The position numbers were made by a program, and so were the translations under genes. From DASZFV01 sp036494575 (GTDB taxonomy: Bacteria > Myxococcota_A > Polyangia > Fen-1088), in contig DASXOE010000053.1 of assembly GCA_036494575.1 (NCBI GenBank), positions 1 to 64,000 on the forward strand: DNA of 64,000 nucleotides, in the 5' to 3' direction. The notes under the pieces are model-generated. The model was not told the origin of the DNA and searched no databases. It worked only from the letters and a program-made list of their open reading frames with translations. Positions within the stretch are counted from its first letter, which is position 1, and each line of letters opens with the position of its first letter. Positions 1 to 8,494 of the stretch are shown piece after piece.

Positions 1-1742
1 ACGTCGTACGACAGGAGCTCGGAGCGGGCGCCGCCGCGCAAGCTGAGCCATCGCCACGGATGAAGGTTGGCGTCGCCGTAAAGACCAATGTCGCCGAGCT
101 GCGAGACGAGAGCGGTCTCGGTCAGGTACGGCACGCCCGTCGCCTGTTCGAGCCGCTGCTGCGTGCCGGCCGCCTGGTCGCCGCGCGCGAAGTAGCCGAG
201 CTCGAGCTCCTGACGTTGCCCGAACGCGACGCCGGATACCCGGGCCGAGCCGCGCGCCCCGATCGTCTGTTCGTGGACGTTCAGGTCCAGCATGTCGCCG
301 CGCTGGTCGTGGAGCGTTTGAAGTGGCTCCTGAACGTCGAGCAGGAACCCCGTGAAGTTCTCGAGCAGGCGCATGTCGCGCTTGATGACGAAGATCTGCT
401 GCGTGAGCAGGGTGCCGCCCGCGTGGGTCTCGATGTCCGCCGCCAAGGAGTAACGCGAGGCATCGCCCCCTTCGGGCACGGCCTCCTTCGTCGTCGGGAG
501 CAGGTCGTAGCTGCCGTAGAAGCCGATGCGCCCGGACTGATAGTCGTCGTCGCGCACGACGCCGGCCGAATGAAAGTGTGTCGCATACGCCTGGGCGGTC
601 AGGCGGTACGTGCCGTTGGCGCCGAAGCGGCCTTCGTACTGCCCCATGGCCGAGCCGCGCTGCGCGTCCCGGCTTTGACCGAAACCGTCGGTCTTGTAGA
701 TCTCGGCGCCGCCGAAGGTGTGCGTGCTCTCGCCGGGCGGCCCCCAGAGCCCCAAGATCCGCTCGGTGCCAAAGCTGCCGGTGGTGTAGCGCGCCGACAG
801 GCCCCGCTCGGGGAGCCCGAGCTCGTAGTCGCCGCTGCCCGCCACGGCGAAGTTACCTTGGCGCGGATCGAAGGGCCCCTCGACGACGCGCAGTGATTCG
901 ACCAGCTCGGGAATGATGAAGTGCGTGTCGGCGTAGCCGTTGCCGTGAAGATTTCCGGCCTCGTTGATGGGAACACCGCCCACGCTGAACTCGATGTCCT
1001 GCCCCTCGCGCGCGTCGAACCCGCGCATGAACACCTGTTCTGCGTGGCCCTCGCCGCCTTCGTTGGTGAGCAGGATCCCAGGCGCGAGCTTGAGGAGCTC
1101 GGACGCGTTCGCGCGCGGGACCTCGGCGAGCTGGTCGACTCGGATCTGAAAGTCGGACGCGCCTCGGCTCGGCGGCGGCCGTCGCCCCCGGACCGAGACG
1201 TCGAGCGCGCCCGGGAACGGAGGCGGTCGCGGGGCCTCCGGCGGCGGCGCGGCGCTGGGAGTCGGGAGCACGCGCGGCGCCGGCGCGAGACTCGGCGGCG
1301 GCGCGGCCACAGGCGCGGTTGCCGTCGTCGGAGGCTCGAAGTGGAAAACGAGCTGGACGCGGCTGGCGATCGGCTCGCCGGCTCGCCGCGCGGGCTGGAA
1401 TCGCCAGCGCGCAGCCGCGGCCATCGCGGCGCGATCGAGCGGCGGGGCTACGCCGCGGGCGAGCGTCGTGCCCGTCACGGTGCCGGCGGCGTCGATGTCG
1501 ACGGTCACGGCGACGTCGCCCGCCAACCGCTGCGGCGCGGCCTCGGCGGGATATTCGGGCTGTCGTTGTTCGACGACGACGGGCGGCGCGAGGAGGTTCG
1601 TCGATCCCGTCGGGGAGGGTGGGGCCGTGACCGCGTCGGGCCCTTGCGCGAAGGCAGGCGCGCCGGTGAGCGTGAGCCAGACGCCACAGACGACGAGCGA
1701 TGAGCGATCGGTGAGGCGATAACGAGAATGAGAAATGAACAA
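1..1742 (-). CDS. TonB-dependent receptor with N-terminal TonB-like domain (3' end outside window)
   Basis: Outer-membrane TonB-dependent receptor, cut by the left edge of the window, so only about 580 residues are visible. After a signal peptide (about residues 1-32, ending AFAQ) there is a TonB C-terminal-like module (about 54-136, with 'PEYPAEA' and 'VDIDAAGTV'). A Pro-rich linker follows, then a plug domain (from about 195: 'ELLKLAPGILL', 'FMRGFDARE', 'GVPINEAGNLHG') and barrel strands. No ATG fits. I chose the TTG at 1742 because it is the last start before the signal peptide and has a CCTCC (GGAGG on its own strand) at 1747-1751. The receptor should import a scarce ligand such as a metal chelate, but the substrate cannot be read from the sequence. 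The small His/Cys protein upstream hints at a metal. The start is less certain than the family. Confidence 0.85.
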   Translation of the reverse strand, partial: MFISHSRYRLTDRSSLVVCGVWLTLTGAPAFAQGPDAVTAPPSPTGSTNLLAPPVVVEQRQPEYPAEAAPQRLAGDVAVTVDIDAAGTVTGTTLARGVAPPLDRAAMAAAARWRFQPARRAGEPIASRVQLVFHFEPPTTATAPVAAPPPSLAPAPRVLPTPSAAPPPEAPRPPPFPGALDVSVRGRRPPPSRGASDFQIRVDQLAEVPRANASELLKLAPGILLTNEGGEGHAEQVFMRGFDAREGQDIEFSVGGVPINEAGNLHGNGYADTHFIIPELVESLRVVEGPFDPRQGNFAVAGSGDYELGLPERGLSARYTTGSFGTERILGLWGPPGESTHTFGGAEIYKTDGFGQSRDAQRGSAMGQYEGRFGANGTYRLTAQAYATHFHSAGVVRDDDYQSGRIGFYGSYDLLPTTKEAVPEGGDASRYSLAADIETHAGGTLLTQQIFVIKRDMRLLENFTGFLLDVQEPLQTLHDQRGDMLDLNVHEQTIGARGSARVSGVAFGQRQELELGYFARGDQAAGTQQRLEQATGVPYLTETALVSQLGDIGLYGDANLHPWRWLSLRGGARSELLSYD

Positions 1743-1958
1743 GGAACCTCCGGTGAAAAGACGCCGTGAGATCGGCGTGGCCACGATGCCGGCGAGCGCG
1801 GTTGCGCTCGAACGACGGATGGCGAGCGGCGTCCCACCATTGGTGAGCGCGCGTTCGCGTAGGAGCGCGCGCAGCGCGGAGGGATGTCGATCGGATCGCG
1901 ACCGCCATGTGGCACGAAGCGCGCTCGCGCTCCGTGCGCGCCTCCGGCGCGCGTCGGC

Positions 1959-2390
1959 TCAGGCCGAGGGTGGAGAGGTCTTGGGCGCGCTCGCGAGAAC
2001 GAACGCGCGCCCCGGGTTCACAGCGAGCTCGCGCGCCTGCCGCATGACCGCCGGCGGGGGCGTGAAGCGAACGACCGGGCGGATTACGGAGACGTGCAGA
2101 CGACCGCGAACGAGGAAGCCGTTTGCGCAGTGATCATGCCCGTCGGCGACGTCAGTCGCTTGGCCCTCGGCCGACGTTACGCCGCGGGCGGGAGCCCAGG
2201 AGAGCCCCTGCGATGCCACCACGTGGGTGAGCTCGCCGTGCTCGGCGCAACGGACGTGCCTGACGGTCAGCTCGTGCCACGAGCTCGCGATGGGGGCCGC
2301 GACGATCATGGCGACGAGGGCGATGGACAGCAGCTGAGCCGCCGCCGGCGTCCTTCTCGTCAGACCGTGATGTCGCTCACCCCGAGACAT
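1959..2390 (-). CDS. Small membrane-anchored His/Cys-rich hypothetical protein
   Basis: 143-residue protein with an N-terminal hydrophobic segment (about residues 20-37, 'LLSIALVAMIVAAPIASS'), so probably anchored in the membrane and facing the periplasm. The region after it has clustered His and Cys: 'WHELTVRHVRCAEHGELTH' and, further on, 'DGHDHC', suggesting metal binding. I do not recognise a named family. It lies upstream of the TonB-dependent receptor on the same strand with a 216-base gap, so the two may be co-expressed as a metal-acquisition unit (inference). The ATG at 2390 puts the hydrophobic segment near the N-terminus. A TTG at 2432 would add 14 residues and has no clear ribosome site. 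Confidence 0.6.
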   Translation of the reverse strand: MSRGERHHGLTRRTPAAAQLLSIALVAMIVAAPIASSWHELTVRHVRCAEHGELTHVVASQGLSWAPARGVTSAEGQATDVADGHDHCANGFLVRGRLHVSVIRPVVRFTPPPAVMRQARELAVNPGRAFVLASAPKTSPPSA

Positions 2391-2438
2391 GACCCTGAAG
2401 CATGAGTTAAGACAATGGGCCTCATCTGTCAAGGACGC

Positions 2439-2487
2439 CCATCAAACGCCGACGCCCCATCAAACGCCGACGCCCGACAAAACGCCG
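2439..2487. repeat. 18-bp tandem repeat in intergenic gap
   Basis: The unit CCATCAAACGCCGACGCC occurs twice in tandem (2439-2456 and 2457-2474), followed by a degenerate third copy (2475-2487). It sits between the divergent starts of the His/Cys protein and the Cys-rich lipoprotein. No function is evident; it could be a replication-slippage product or a binding-site array. Confidence 0.6.
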
Positions 2488-2523
2488 CCGTCCTCTCGCG
2501 AGCGGCGGGTGTAGAGTTTGGGC

Positions 2524-2781
2524 GTGAGCGCGCGCTTTCGGCTCCTCGCGATCCTCGCGGTCTGGCTGTTCCCAGCGGCGCTCGCCCTCGATCTCAGCGG
2601 CTGCAACGACGGGTCGACCGGTTGCTGCCGCATCTGCCCCGAGTGCGCCTGCGGTGACTCGTGCATCTCGTGCGCGACGAGGTGCACGCTGCCGAAGGGG
2701 TGCGCCTGCTCGTCGTCGACGCAGCTCGAGCCGGCCGCGCTGCGCATGTCGATCCCGCCCGACGCGGGCTCGCGCGACTGA
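2524..2781 (+). CDS. Small Cys-rich lipoprotein
   Basis: 85-residue secreted lipoprotein candidate. The N-terminus has basic residues, a hydrophobic stretch ('LLAILAVWLFPAALALDL') and a good lipobox (L-S-G-C). The short mature part is packed with Cys: 'GCCRICPECACGDSCISC' then 'KGCAC'. I recall this CGDSC...GCAC pattern from small uncharacterised secreted proteins of proteobacteria, but no function is known to me. The many Cys pairs could form disulfides or bind metal. The start is GTG 2524 or TTG 2518 (two codons longer); neither has a strong ribosome site. It ends one base before the stop of the convergent transporter gene. Confidence 0.7.
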   Translation: MSARFRLLAILAVWLFPAALALDLSGCNDGSTGCCRICPECACGDSCISCATRCTLPKGCACSSSTQLEPAALRMSIPPDAGSRD

Positions 2782-2782
2782 G

Positions 2783-3472
2783 TCAGATGGCCGGCGAGTC
2801 GCGCTCGGGGAGGTGGAAGTAGCGGTTGAACAGGCCGTGGCCCGCGTAGATGAGCGGCGTCAGCAAGATCGCCATCGCGAGCTTGCCGAGATAGTTGTGG
2901 AGGGCGTTCGTGAACACGAATTGCAGCGGCCGCGTCCCCACGAGGAAGACGAAGCTCACGGCGACGCTGTCGACGACCTGGGAAATCACCGTCGAGCCCG
3001 TCGAACGCAGCCACAGCAGCCGGTGGCCCGTGAGGCGCCGCAGCACGTGAAAGATCGCGATGTCGAGGAACTGGCCGATGACGTAGGCGGTGAGCGACGC
3101 GACGTAGAGGCGCGCCGAGGTGCCGAAGGCGCTCCGGAAGACGGCGTCGGAGATCGGCGAGTCGGGGCTCGTCGGCAGGTGCAGCGCGAGAGTGATGACG
3201 GCCCACGTGAAGACGGCGGCGCCGAGGCCGGCCATCGTGATGCGCCTGGCGCCGTGCGTGCCGTAGAACTCGTTGACGAGGTCCGTGAGGACGAAGGTCA
3301 GCGGGAAGGGGACGATCCCGGCCGAGAAGGTGTGGCCGAAGGCCACGAAGAACTTGCCGCCCACGAAGTCGCCCGTGACGAGCGCCGCCACGAAGAGGGC
3401 GGTCAGCAACACGAAGAAGCGCTGCTTTCTATCCAAGCGCACCCCGCCGGCTCTGCCGGCCCATCTCGCCAA
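2783..3472 (-). CDS. YhhQ/VUT-family queuosine precursor transporter
   Basis: 229-residue integral membrane protein of the YhhQ (DUF165, VUT) family, which imports 7-deazaguanine precursors of the tRNA base queuosine. About six hydrophobic segments are visible. Family signatures include 'FPLTFVLTDLVNEFYG' near residue 57, 'YVIGQFLDI' in the middle and 'STVISQVVDSVAVSFVFL' in the second half. The length is typical. The ATG at 3472 is used; a GTG ten codons downstream (3442, beginning V-R-L-D-R-K-Q) would give a more usual N-terminus. No other queuosine genes are in the window, so it acts alone here. Confidence 0.88.
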   Translation of the reverse strand: MARWAGRAGGVRLDRKQRFFVLLTALFVAALVTGDFVGGKFFVAFGHTFSAGIVPFPLTFVLTDLVNEFYGTHGARRITMAGLGAAVFTWAVITLALHLPTSPDSPISDAVFRSAFGTSARLYVASLTAYVIGQFLDIAIFHVLRRLTGHRLLWLRSTGSTVISQVVDSVAVSFVFLVGTRPLQFVFTNALHNYLGKLAMAILLTPLIYAGHGLFNRYFHLPERDSPAI

Positions 3473-3499
3473 GGATCGCCACGGGCCGCGAGCCTACCC

Positions 3500-6400
3500 T
3501 CAAAAGGGAAACGACGTCACGAGGTAGATCTGGTCGCTGCCGCCTTTCGCGAGGCCGCGCGCGACGCCGAGCTGGATTTCGGCCGCGATGTAATAGATGA
3601 GCGTCGCCTCCAGCCGCAGCTCGGCGCCTACGCTCGTGCGGATGTCCCCGAGCTTGAGCGCGCCGACGAAGGCCTCGCCCGCGTCGCTGAAGAGGGCGCC
3701 GTGAACGCGACGCACGTACATGGGGAACGTCGCCGAGCCACGCTCGATCCACAGGAGCGGCGAGCGATATTCGACCGACAGGAGGTGATACTGATCGCCC
3801 ACCGTCGCGTTCGGTTGATAGCCGCGCAGATACGTGCAGCATTGCCGCTGGTTGAGGAAGAGCGCGCGCAGCAGGTCCTGCTCGACGAAGCCCCCCAGCC
3901 CGAAGAACGCGCGCTTGTCGCCGATGCCGACGCCGCCGCTGTACAGGATGGCGAGCGCCTGCAGGCGCGCCCACGGCGGCGTCATGTACTCGGTCCAGGC
4001 CCAGGTGACCTCCGTCGTGTGGAACCGCCCGCCGAGCGAAGGGTCCGAGATCTGGAGCGTGAGCTGCAGCCGCCGGCCCTCCTGGGCGCTGATCGAGTAG
4101 TTCCAGGAGTGCGCGTTCGAGTAGGCCCAGGTCAGGAACAGGTTCGCGTCGGGGCCGATCTCCGGAGGGATCGTGATCCCGTGCGTGGGGTCGACGACGG
4201 GCAGCGGGCCGCCTGGTCCGTAGGCGCTGTACGTATAGCCGAACGAGATGTCCCCCTGCGAGGTCGGCGTGCGCACGACGGGCAGTCCCACGAACGTGCT
4301 GGCGCTCTCGCTGAGCTGGCGGTAATTCACGCGGGCGCCGTCGATGACGAGGTCGCTCGCGAGCAGCCAGGTGCGCGTCGCCGTGAGCCCGAAGGACGGC
4401 CAGATGCGGTTGTACGAGTAGTCGAGCCGGTACGAGCCGTCACCGTTGGTCGGGATGATGGCGTTGAAGCTGATGGCGTGGTTTCCCACCGGGTCGGAGA
4501 CGCTGAATTGGAGCTGCCCGGAGTCGCCGACGCCCAGCGGGTTCGTGAGGAGCTTGACGATCCAGCTGTGCGGGTAGAGGAACTTCCACGGCTTGTAGTG
4601 CGTCACCGTCTCCTCGAAGGGGACGATGGGGGGCTCGCCGGGCACGGCGTCGGGCGAGTCGGCGAGGCTCGCCGGATCGGAGGGCGGGTCCGGGCGCGCG
4701 TTGGCGAACGGCTGCGCCGGCAGCCAGGACCACGGATCGAAGGCCGTCGAGAACAGGTCATAGCCCGCCGACGTGAACCCCATGTACACGAGGAGCCTCC
4801 CGTCGGGCGAGACGGCTGGCTGGAACGCGCCGCCGAGGACGTTCGTGACCTGCTCGAGACGTCCCGTCTCGAGGTCGTACGCGAAGATGTTGTAGACGCC
4901 CGTCCGGTCGGAGGAGAAGACGACGGTGCGCCCGTCGGGAGAGAAGCGCGGGTCGACGTCCATGGCGCGGTCGTGCGTGAGGGCCCGGTCGGCGTTGGTG
5001 GCGAGGTCGTAGATGTGGACGTCGCGCAGGCCTCCGGGCTTCCAGCGCGAATACGCGATGAAGCGGCCGTCGGGCGACCAGGCGGGCGAGTACGCGAAGC
5101 CTGGCAGGCCGGCGCCGAGGACGCGCGGCACGCCGCCCTCGATGGGTACGACCGCGAGCTGGCGCGTGCCAGCGCCGCCCACCGTGCAGGCGATCTGCTT
5201 GCCGTCGGGCGAGACGTCCGGCTCCTCAGCGCGCCGCGCGCGCGTGAGCTCGCGCTGTTCACCGGTCGCGAGATCGAGCCGGTAGAGATCATTCCAGGAG
5301 AGGTTCGGCGCGCCCGAGATGCGCCAGCGCAGCGGCAGCAGGTTCGTGCCTTGGTAGACGAGGGCGCGGCCGTCCGGCGTGGGCACGCCACGCCCCGCGC
5401 CGTGCACCTCGGCGAGCACGTGGGCCCGCCCGGTGCCGACGTCGAGCCGCACGAAGGCGGGCGCCTGGTCGTTGTTGGTGCGGTGGTAGAGCACCGTGCC
5501 GTCACGGAAGAACTGCGGCGTGAACCCGTCGCCGCGCGGGCCAGGCGCGTCGAAGGTGAGGCGGCGGTCCGTCGTGAGACCCCGCCGGCGCGCCGCCTCG
5601 ACCTCGAGCGCGAACTTGTGCGCCTGCGACCGCCGCCACGCGTCCCAAATGCCTTCGCGAAACACCGTCGCGTACCCGATCCCCACCGCCTCGGCGGCCA
5701 CGCGGTTCATGGCGCCGGGGATGAGGCTGCCTCCGTAGCGGTGGGAGATCTCGCGCAGCACCGTCGGACCGTAGCGGTCCTCGACGTACCGGAGGATGCT
5801 CGAGCCATAGAGGTAAGCGGCCGTCCCCTGCGGGAAGACGAGCGGTCCATTCGACACGGCGTCGAGCCCGAGCAAGCGTCCCTCGAGGAACGGCACGCGC
5901 AGCTCCATGTCGAAGATCGTGCTGCGCAAGCGTCCGCCGGTCGTCTGGCGCGTCTCCATGAGCACCGCCAAGCCTTCGACGAACCAATTCGGCTGCGAGA
6001 GGTTGGGTGAGTAGAGCTTGCCGAAGATGAAGTTGTACAGACGCGCGAAGCCCAGGATCGTGTCGAGGTGCACGACGTGCGTGAACTCGTGCGTGAGGAG
6101 GAGCTTGAGGTAGTCGTCGAAGTCGTTGAGCTCGTCGAGCGCGCCGGGCGGGGCGCCGAAGCCGAAGATGAAGTTCTCGGGCACCGAGCTGGCGAAGCCG
6201 TTCGCGGAGTCGACCTGGTCCTCGAGCGTGATGTTGACGCGGCCGCTCGGGAGCCAGTTGAGGTAGCGCGTGTTGAGGCGGTACGCGCGCTCGGCGATGA
6301 TGGCGGCGTGAGCGGCGAAGGGGCGCTCCTCTTCGTAGTAGTGGATGTGGAAGTGGGGCGTGTCGAGCGTGAGCCAGTGGACCTCGGGGACGGGGCCGGC

Positions 6401-6583
6401 GGGCGGGTGGTCGGAGGGGGCCTGGACGTCCGTGGCGTCGATGGGCGCGAGCGCCGTCGCGTCGAGGACGCCGGGCCCCGTGTTCTGGGCGCGCGCGGAC
6501 GCCCCCGGCGCGCCCGCTGCGGCGACGGCGAGGAGGGCGACAATCGCGCGGCCGCGGGGCGTCTTCATCGCGACGAGCGTCAC
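3500..6583 (-). CDS. Secreted gluzincin peptidase-like / TolB-type propeller / outer-membrane barrel protein
   Basis: 1027-residue envelope protein with three recognisable parts. After a signal peptide (about 1-33) comes a zinc-peptidase-like domain with HEFTH (165-169) and a downstream Glu in 'WFVEGLAVLME' (E203), the ligand pattern of the peptidase-MA type. Residues from about 360 to 620 hold repeated PD40/TolB-type blades ('SPDGRFIAYSR', 'SPDGRTVVFSSDRTG', 'SPDGRLLVYMG'). The last third, from about 690, is rich in amphipathic strands and ends in Phe, as Omp85/surface-antigen barrels do. The GTG at 6583 overlaps the preceding gene's stop as GTGA, implying coupled translation; the ATG at 6568 is an alternative. 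It probably sits in the outer membrane with the peptidase and propeller in the periplasm. Its substrate is unknown. Confidence 0.82.
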   Translation of the reverse strand: MTLVAMKTPRGRAIVALLAVAAAGAPGASARAQNTGPGVLDATALAPIDATDVQAPSDHPPAGPVPEVHWLTLDTPHFHIHYYEEERPFAAHAAIIAERAYRLNTRYLNWLPSGRVNITLEDQVDSANGFASSVPENFIFGFGAPPGALDELNDFDDYLKLLLTHEFTHVVHLDTILGFARLYNFIFGKLYSPNLSQPNWFVEGLAVLMETRQTTGGRLRSTIFDMELRVPFLEGRLLGLDAVSNGPLVFPQGTAAYLYGSSILRYVEDRYGPTVLREISHRYGGSLIPGAMNRVAAEAVGIGYATVFREGIWDAWRRSQAHKFALEVEAARRRGLTTDRRLTFDAPGPRGDGFTPQFFRDGTVLYHRTNNDQAPAFVRLDVGTGRAHVLAEVHGAGRGVPTPDGRALVYQGTNLLPLRWRISGAPNLSWNDLYRLDLATGEQRELTRARRAEEPDVSPDGKQIACTVGGAGTRQLAVVPIEGGVPRVLGAGLPGFAYSPAWSPDGRFIAYSRWKPGGLRDVHIYDLATNADRALTHDRAMDVDPRFSPDGRTVVFSSDRTGVYNIFAYDLETGRLEQVTNVLGGAFQPAVSPDGRLLVYMGFTSAGYDLFSTAFDPWSWLPAQPFANARPDPPSDPASLADSPDAVPGEPPIVPFEETVTHYKPWKFLYPHSWIVKLLTNPLGVGDSGQLQFSVSDPVGNHAISFNAIIPTNGDGSYRLDYSYNRIWPSFGLTATRTWLLASDLVIDGARVNYRQLSESASTFVGLPVVRTPTSQGDISFGYTYSAYGPGGPLPVVDPTHGITIPPEIGPDANLFLTWAYSNAHSWNYSISAQEGRRLQLTLQISDPSLGGRFHTTEVTWAWTEYMTPPWARLQALAILYSGGVGIGDKRAFFGLGGFVEQDLLRALFLNQRQCCTYLRGYQPNATVGDQYHLLSVEYRSPLLWIERGSATFPMYVRRVHGALFSDAGEAFVGALKLGDIRTSVGAELRLEATLIYYIAAEIQLGVARGLAKGGSDQIYLVTSFPF

Positions 6584-7473
6584 CGCCCGCGTCGGGTCAG
6601 GTCACGGTAAGCGCGCAGGTGGCGCAGCGACGCGCCGTAGTCGCCACCCTTTTCGTACAGGCGCGCGGCGTTGTAGTGGGCGTCGGCGTTTTGGGCGTTG
6701 AGGGCGATGGCGCGTTCGTAGGCGAGGACCGCCTCCGCGACGCGCTCCTGATCCTCGAGCGCGACGCCGAGGTTGAACGTCGCCGTCGGATCGTCGGGCC
6801 GCAGGGCGAGGGCCTCGCGGTAGTGCTGCTCGGCGCCCGCGAGCTCGCCGCGCTCGTGCTGGAGGCGGCCGAGGTTGATGTGGGCGTCGGCGTGGCGCGG
6901 CGCGCGCGCGAGGACCTCGGCGTAGCTCGCGGCCGCGTGCGCCGGATCGGTCTCCTCGAGGTCGCAGCCGATCTCGTAGAGCTCCTCGATCGAAAGCGCC
7001 ACGACGTCGGACGCGAGCGCCGGCAAAGCACTCGAGGGCGAGGGCGCGCCACTGGCGCGCCGCGCGGAGAGGTCCGTCATCGTGGCGAGGTCAGGCGAAG
7101 CGGCGCCGTCGGCCGGCGCGCCGCCGCTCGCGAAGTCGAGCAGCACCTGGCCCGAATCGACTTGCCAGCGCGCCGCGCCCTCGCGCGCGATGACGCGCTG
7201 GTCTTCCGCGCCGAGCTGAACGCCGGTGAGCGGCCGCGTGTCGGGCAGGCGTGCGCGCAGCTTGCGCAGCGCCGAGGCCACGCGGCGCGCGGGCACGCGC
7301 TCGCGCACGAGGCCCTCGGCCGTGCGCAGCAGCAGCAGATCCCGAAACGAGAAGCGCAGCTCTCCGTGCTCGCCCCGCTCGGGGCAGAGCACGCCCGAGC
7401 GGACGTAGGCGCGCAGGCGAGCTGGCCGCAGGCCCAGCATCCGGGCCACGTCCTGCGCCGTGTAACCGCTCAT
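6580..7473 (-). CDS. MerR-like HTH protein with C-terminal TPR repeats
   Basis: 297-residue protein. The first 70 residues form a MerR-like winged helix ('YTAQDVARMLGLRPARLRAYVRSG', given here in part for its helix-turn-helix). The remainder, from about residue 155, contains TPR motifs ('DAHINLGRLQHERGELAGAE', 'TATFNLGVALEDQERVAEA'). A Pro/Ala/Ser-rich linker joins the two. The start is ATG 7473. Its stop overlaps the GTG of the peptidase/propeller/barrel gene by 4 bases, so the two are a coupled pair. It is likely a DNA-binding regulator or scaffold for that envelope protein (inference). No ligand-binding domain typical of metal-sensing MerR proteins is present. Confidence 0.8.
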   Translation of the reverse strand: MSGYTAQDVARMLGLRPARLRAYVRSGVLCPERGEHGELRFSFRDLLLLRTAEGLVRERVPARRVASALRKLRARLPDTRPLTGVQLGAEDQRVIAREGAARWQVDSGQVLLDFASGGAPADGAASPDLATMTDLSARRASGAPSPSSALPALASDVVALSIEELYEIGCDLEETDPAHAAASYAEVLARAPRHADAHINLGRLQHERGELAGAEQHYREALALRPDDPTATFNLGVALEDQERVAEAVLAYERAIALNAQNADAHYNAARLYEKGGDYGASLRHLRAYRDLTRRGR

Positions 7474-7517
7474 GGCGGCCTGGACTATAGCGTAAGCGTC
7501 GTCGCGCGCGACTCGGA

Positions 7518-8411
7518 TCAGCGCTTCGCGCGGGCGCGCTTCGGCTCGGCCTTGGCGGAGGTGGCGCCGCGGCGGGCGCCCTTGCGATCTTCGTCTCCGG
7601 CCTCGGCGCGCGCCTCGTTGGCGGGCGCCTGCGGCGCGGCCGCGAGGCTGGCCTTGAGCGCTTCCATCAGATCGATGATGCGCGCGGGCTGCGGCTCGGG
7701 CACGGACGTCGCAATGTCCTGTCCCTGCATCTTGCGTTGAATGTCGGCCTGGATGCGCTCGCGGACGTCGTCGTGATACAGCGTCGGCTCGAACGTCTCG
7801 GACGCGATCTGGTCGATGAGCTGGCGCGCGAGCCTGAGCTCGGGCTCGCGCACCTCGCCGTCGGGCAGGGGCACCTCGGCGAGGGGGCGCACCTCGTCGG
7901 CGTACAGCAGCTGCTGGAGCACGAGGCCGCCCGGCTTCTCCGTCGTGGGCCGCACCATGACGAGGTACTGTTTGCCTCGCGCGGCGTAGCGCGCGAGCGC
8001 GGCACGTCCGCTCTCGCGCATCGCCTCCGTGAGCAGCATGTACGCCTTCTCGCCGCCCTTCTCGGCGCTGAGATAGTACGGCTTGTCGAAGTAGACGGGG
8101 TCGATCGACGAGACGGGCACGAACTGCGCGATGTCGATCGTCTCGGTGGCCCGCTCCTCGAGCGCCTTGAGCTCTTCGGGCGTGAAGGTCACGTACTGGT
8201 CCTTCGAGATCTCGTAGCCCTTCACCATCTCGTCGCGCGCGACGAGCTCGTTGTCGCGCGGGCAGATGTACTGCTGCTTGACGCGCGAGCCGCACTTGCC
8301 GTGCAGCAGATGGAAGGAGACGCCCGCCGAGGCTTGCGTCGCCGAATACAGCTTCACCGGGATCGAGACGAGCCCGAACGAAATCGTCGCTCCCGCGATT
8401 GCGCGCGCCAT
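7518..8411 (-). CDS. ku: Ku homologue, bacterial non-homologous end joining
   Basis: 297-residue bacterial Ku, a homodimeric ring that binds double-strand DNA ends and recruits LigD. The Ku core fills the first 255 residues, with signatures 'ISFGLVSIPVKLYSAT', 'YICPRDNELVARDEMVKGYE', 'YFDKPYYL' and 'RLARQLIDQI'. The C-terminal tail is Lys/Arg/Ala-rich and basic, as in many bacterial Ku proteins, and probably binds DNA. I chose the ATG at 8411 ('MARAIAGATISFG'), the usual Ku N-terminus. An upstream start at 8447 would add 12 residues that do not look like Ku. No ligD is in the window. It lies 44 bases upstream of the MerR-TPR gene on the same strand. Confidence 0.95.
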   Translation of the reverse strand: MARAIAGATISFGLVSIPVKLYSATQASAGVSFHLLHGKCGSRVKQQYICPRDNELVARDEMVKGYEISKDQYVTFTPEELKALEERATETIDIAQFVPVSSIDPVYFDKPYYLSAEKGGEKAYMLLTEAMRESGRAALARYAARGKQYLVMVRPTTEKPGGLVLQQLLYADEVRPLAEVPLPDGEVREPELRLARQLIDQIASETFEPTLYHDDVRERIQADIQRKMQGQDIATSVPEPQPARIIDLMEALKASLAAAPQAPANEARAEAGDEDRKGARRGATSAKAEPKRARAKR

Positions 8412-8494
8412 GTAGGTAACTGTACCCCCCGGTGAGACAGACGCCAAATTCTCTCACGAACGCCTCGGACAGACGAACGGCAGCGAGGCGGTCG

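Noticed and set aside
1743..1958. Possible riboswitch (for example cobalamin) in the leader of the TonB-dependent receptor
   Set aside because: I looked for B12-box-like and other familiar leader motifs and found none I could support.
2654..6010. 1118-residue open frame on the plus strand opposite the peptidase/propeller/barrel gene
   Set aside because: Arg/Glu/Val-rich composition without domains; it mirrors a gene with clear motifs on the minus strand and is a product of high G/C at third codon positions.
7518..8411. A complete NHEJ operon (Ku plus LigD)
   Set aside because: No ATP-dependent ligase or LigD-type polymerase/nuclease is encoded anywhere in the window.
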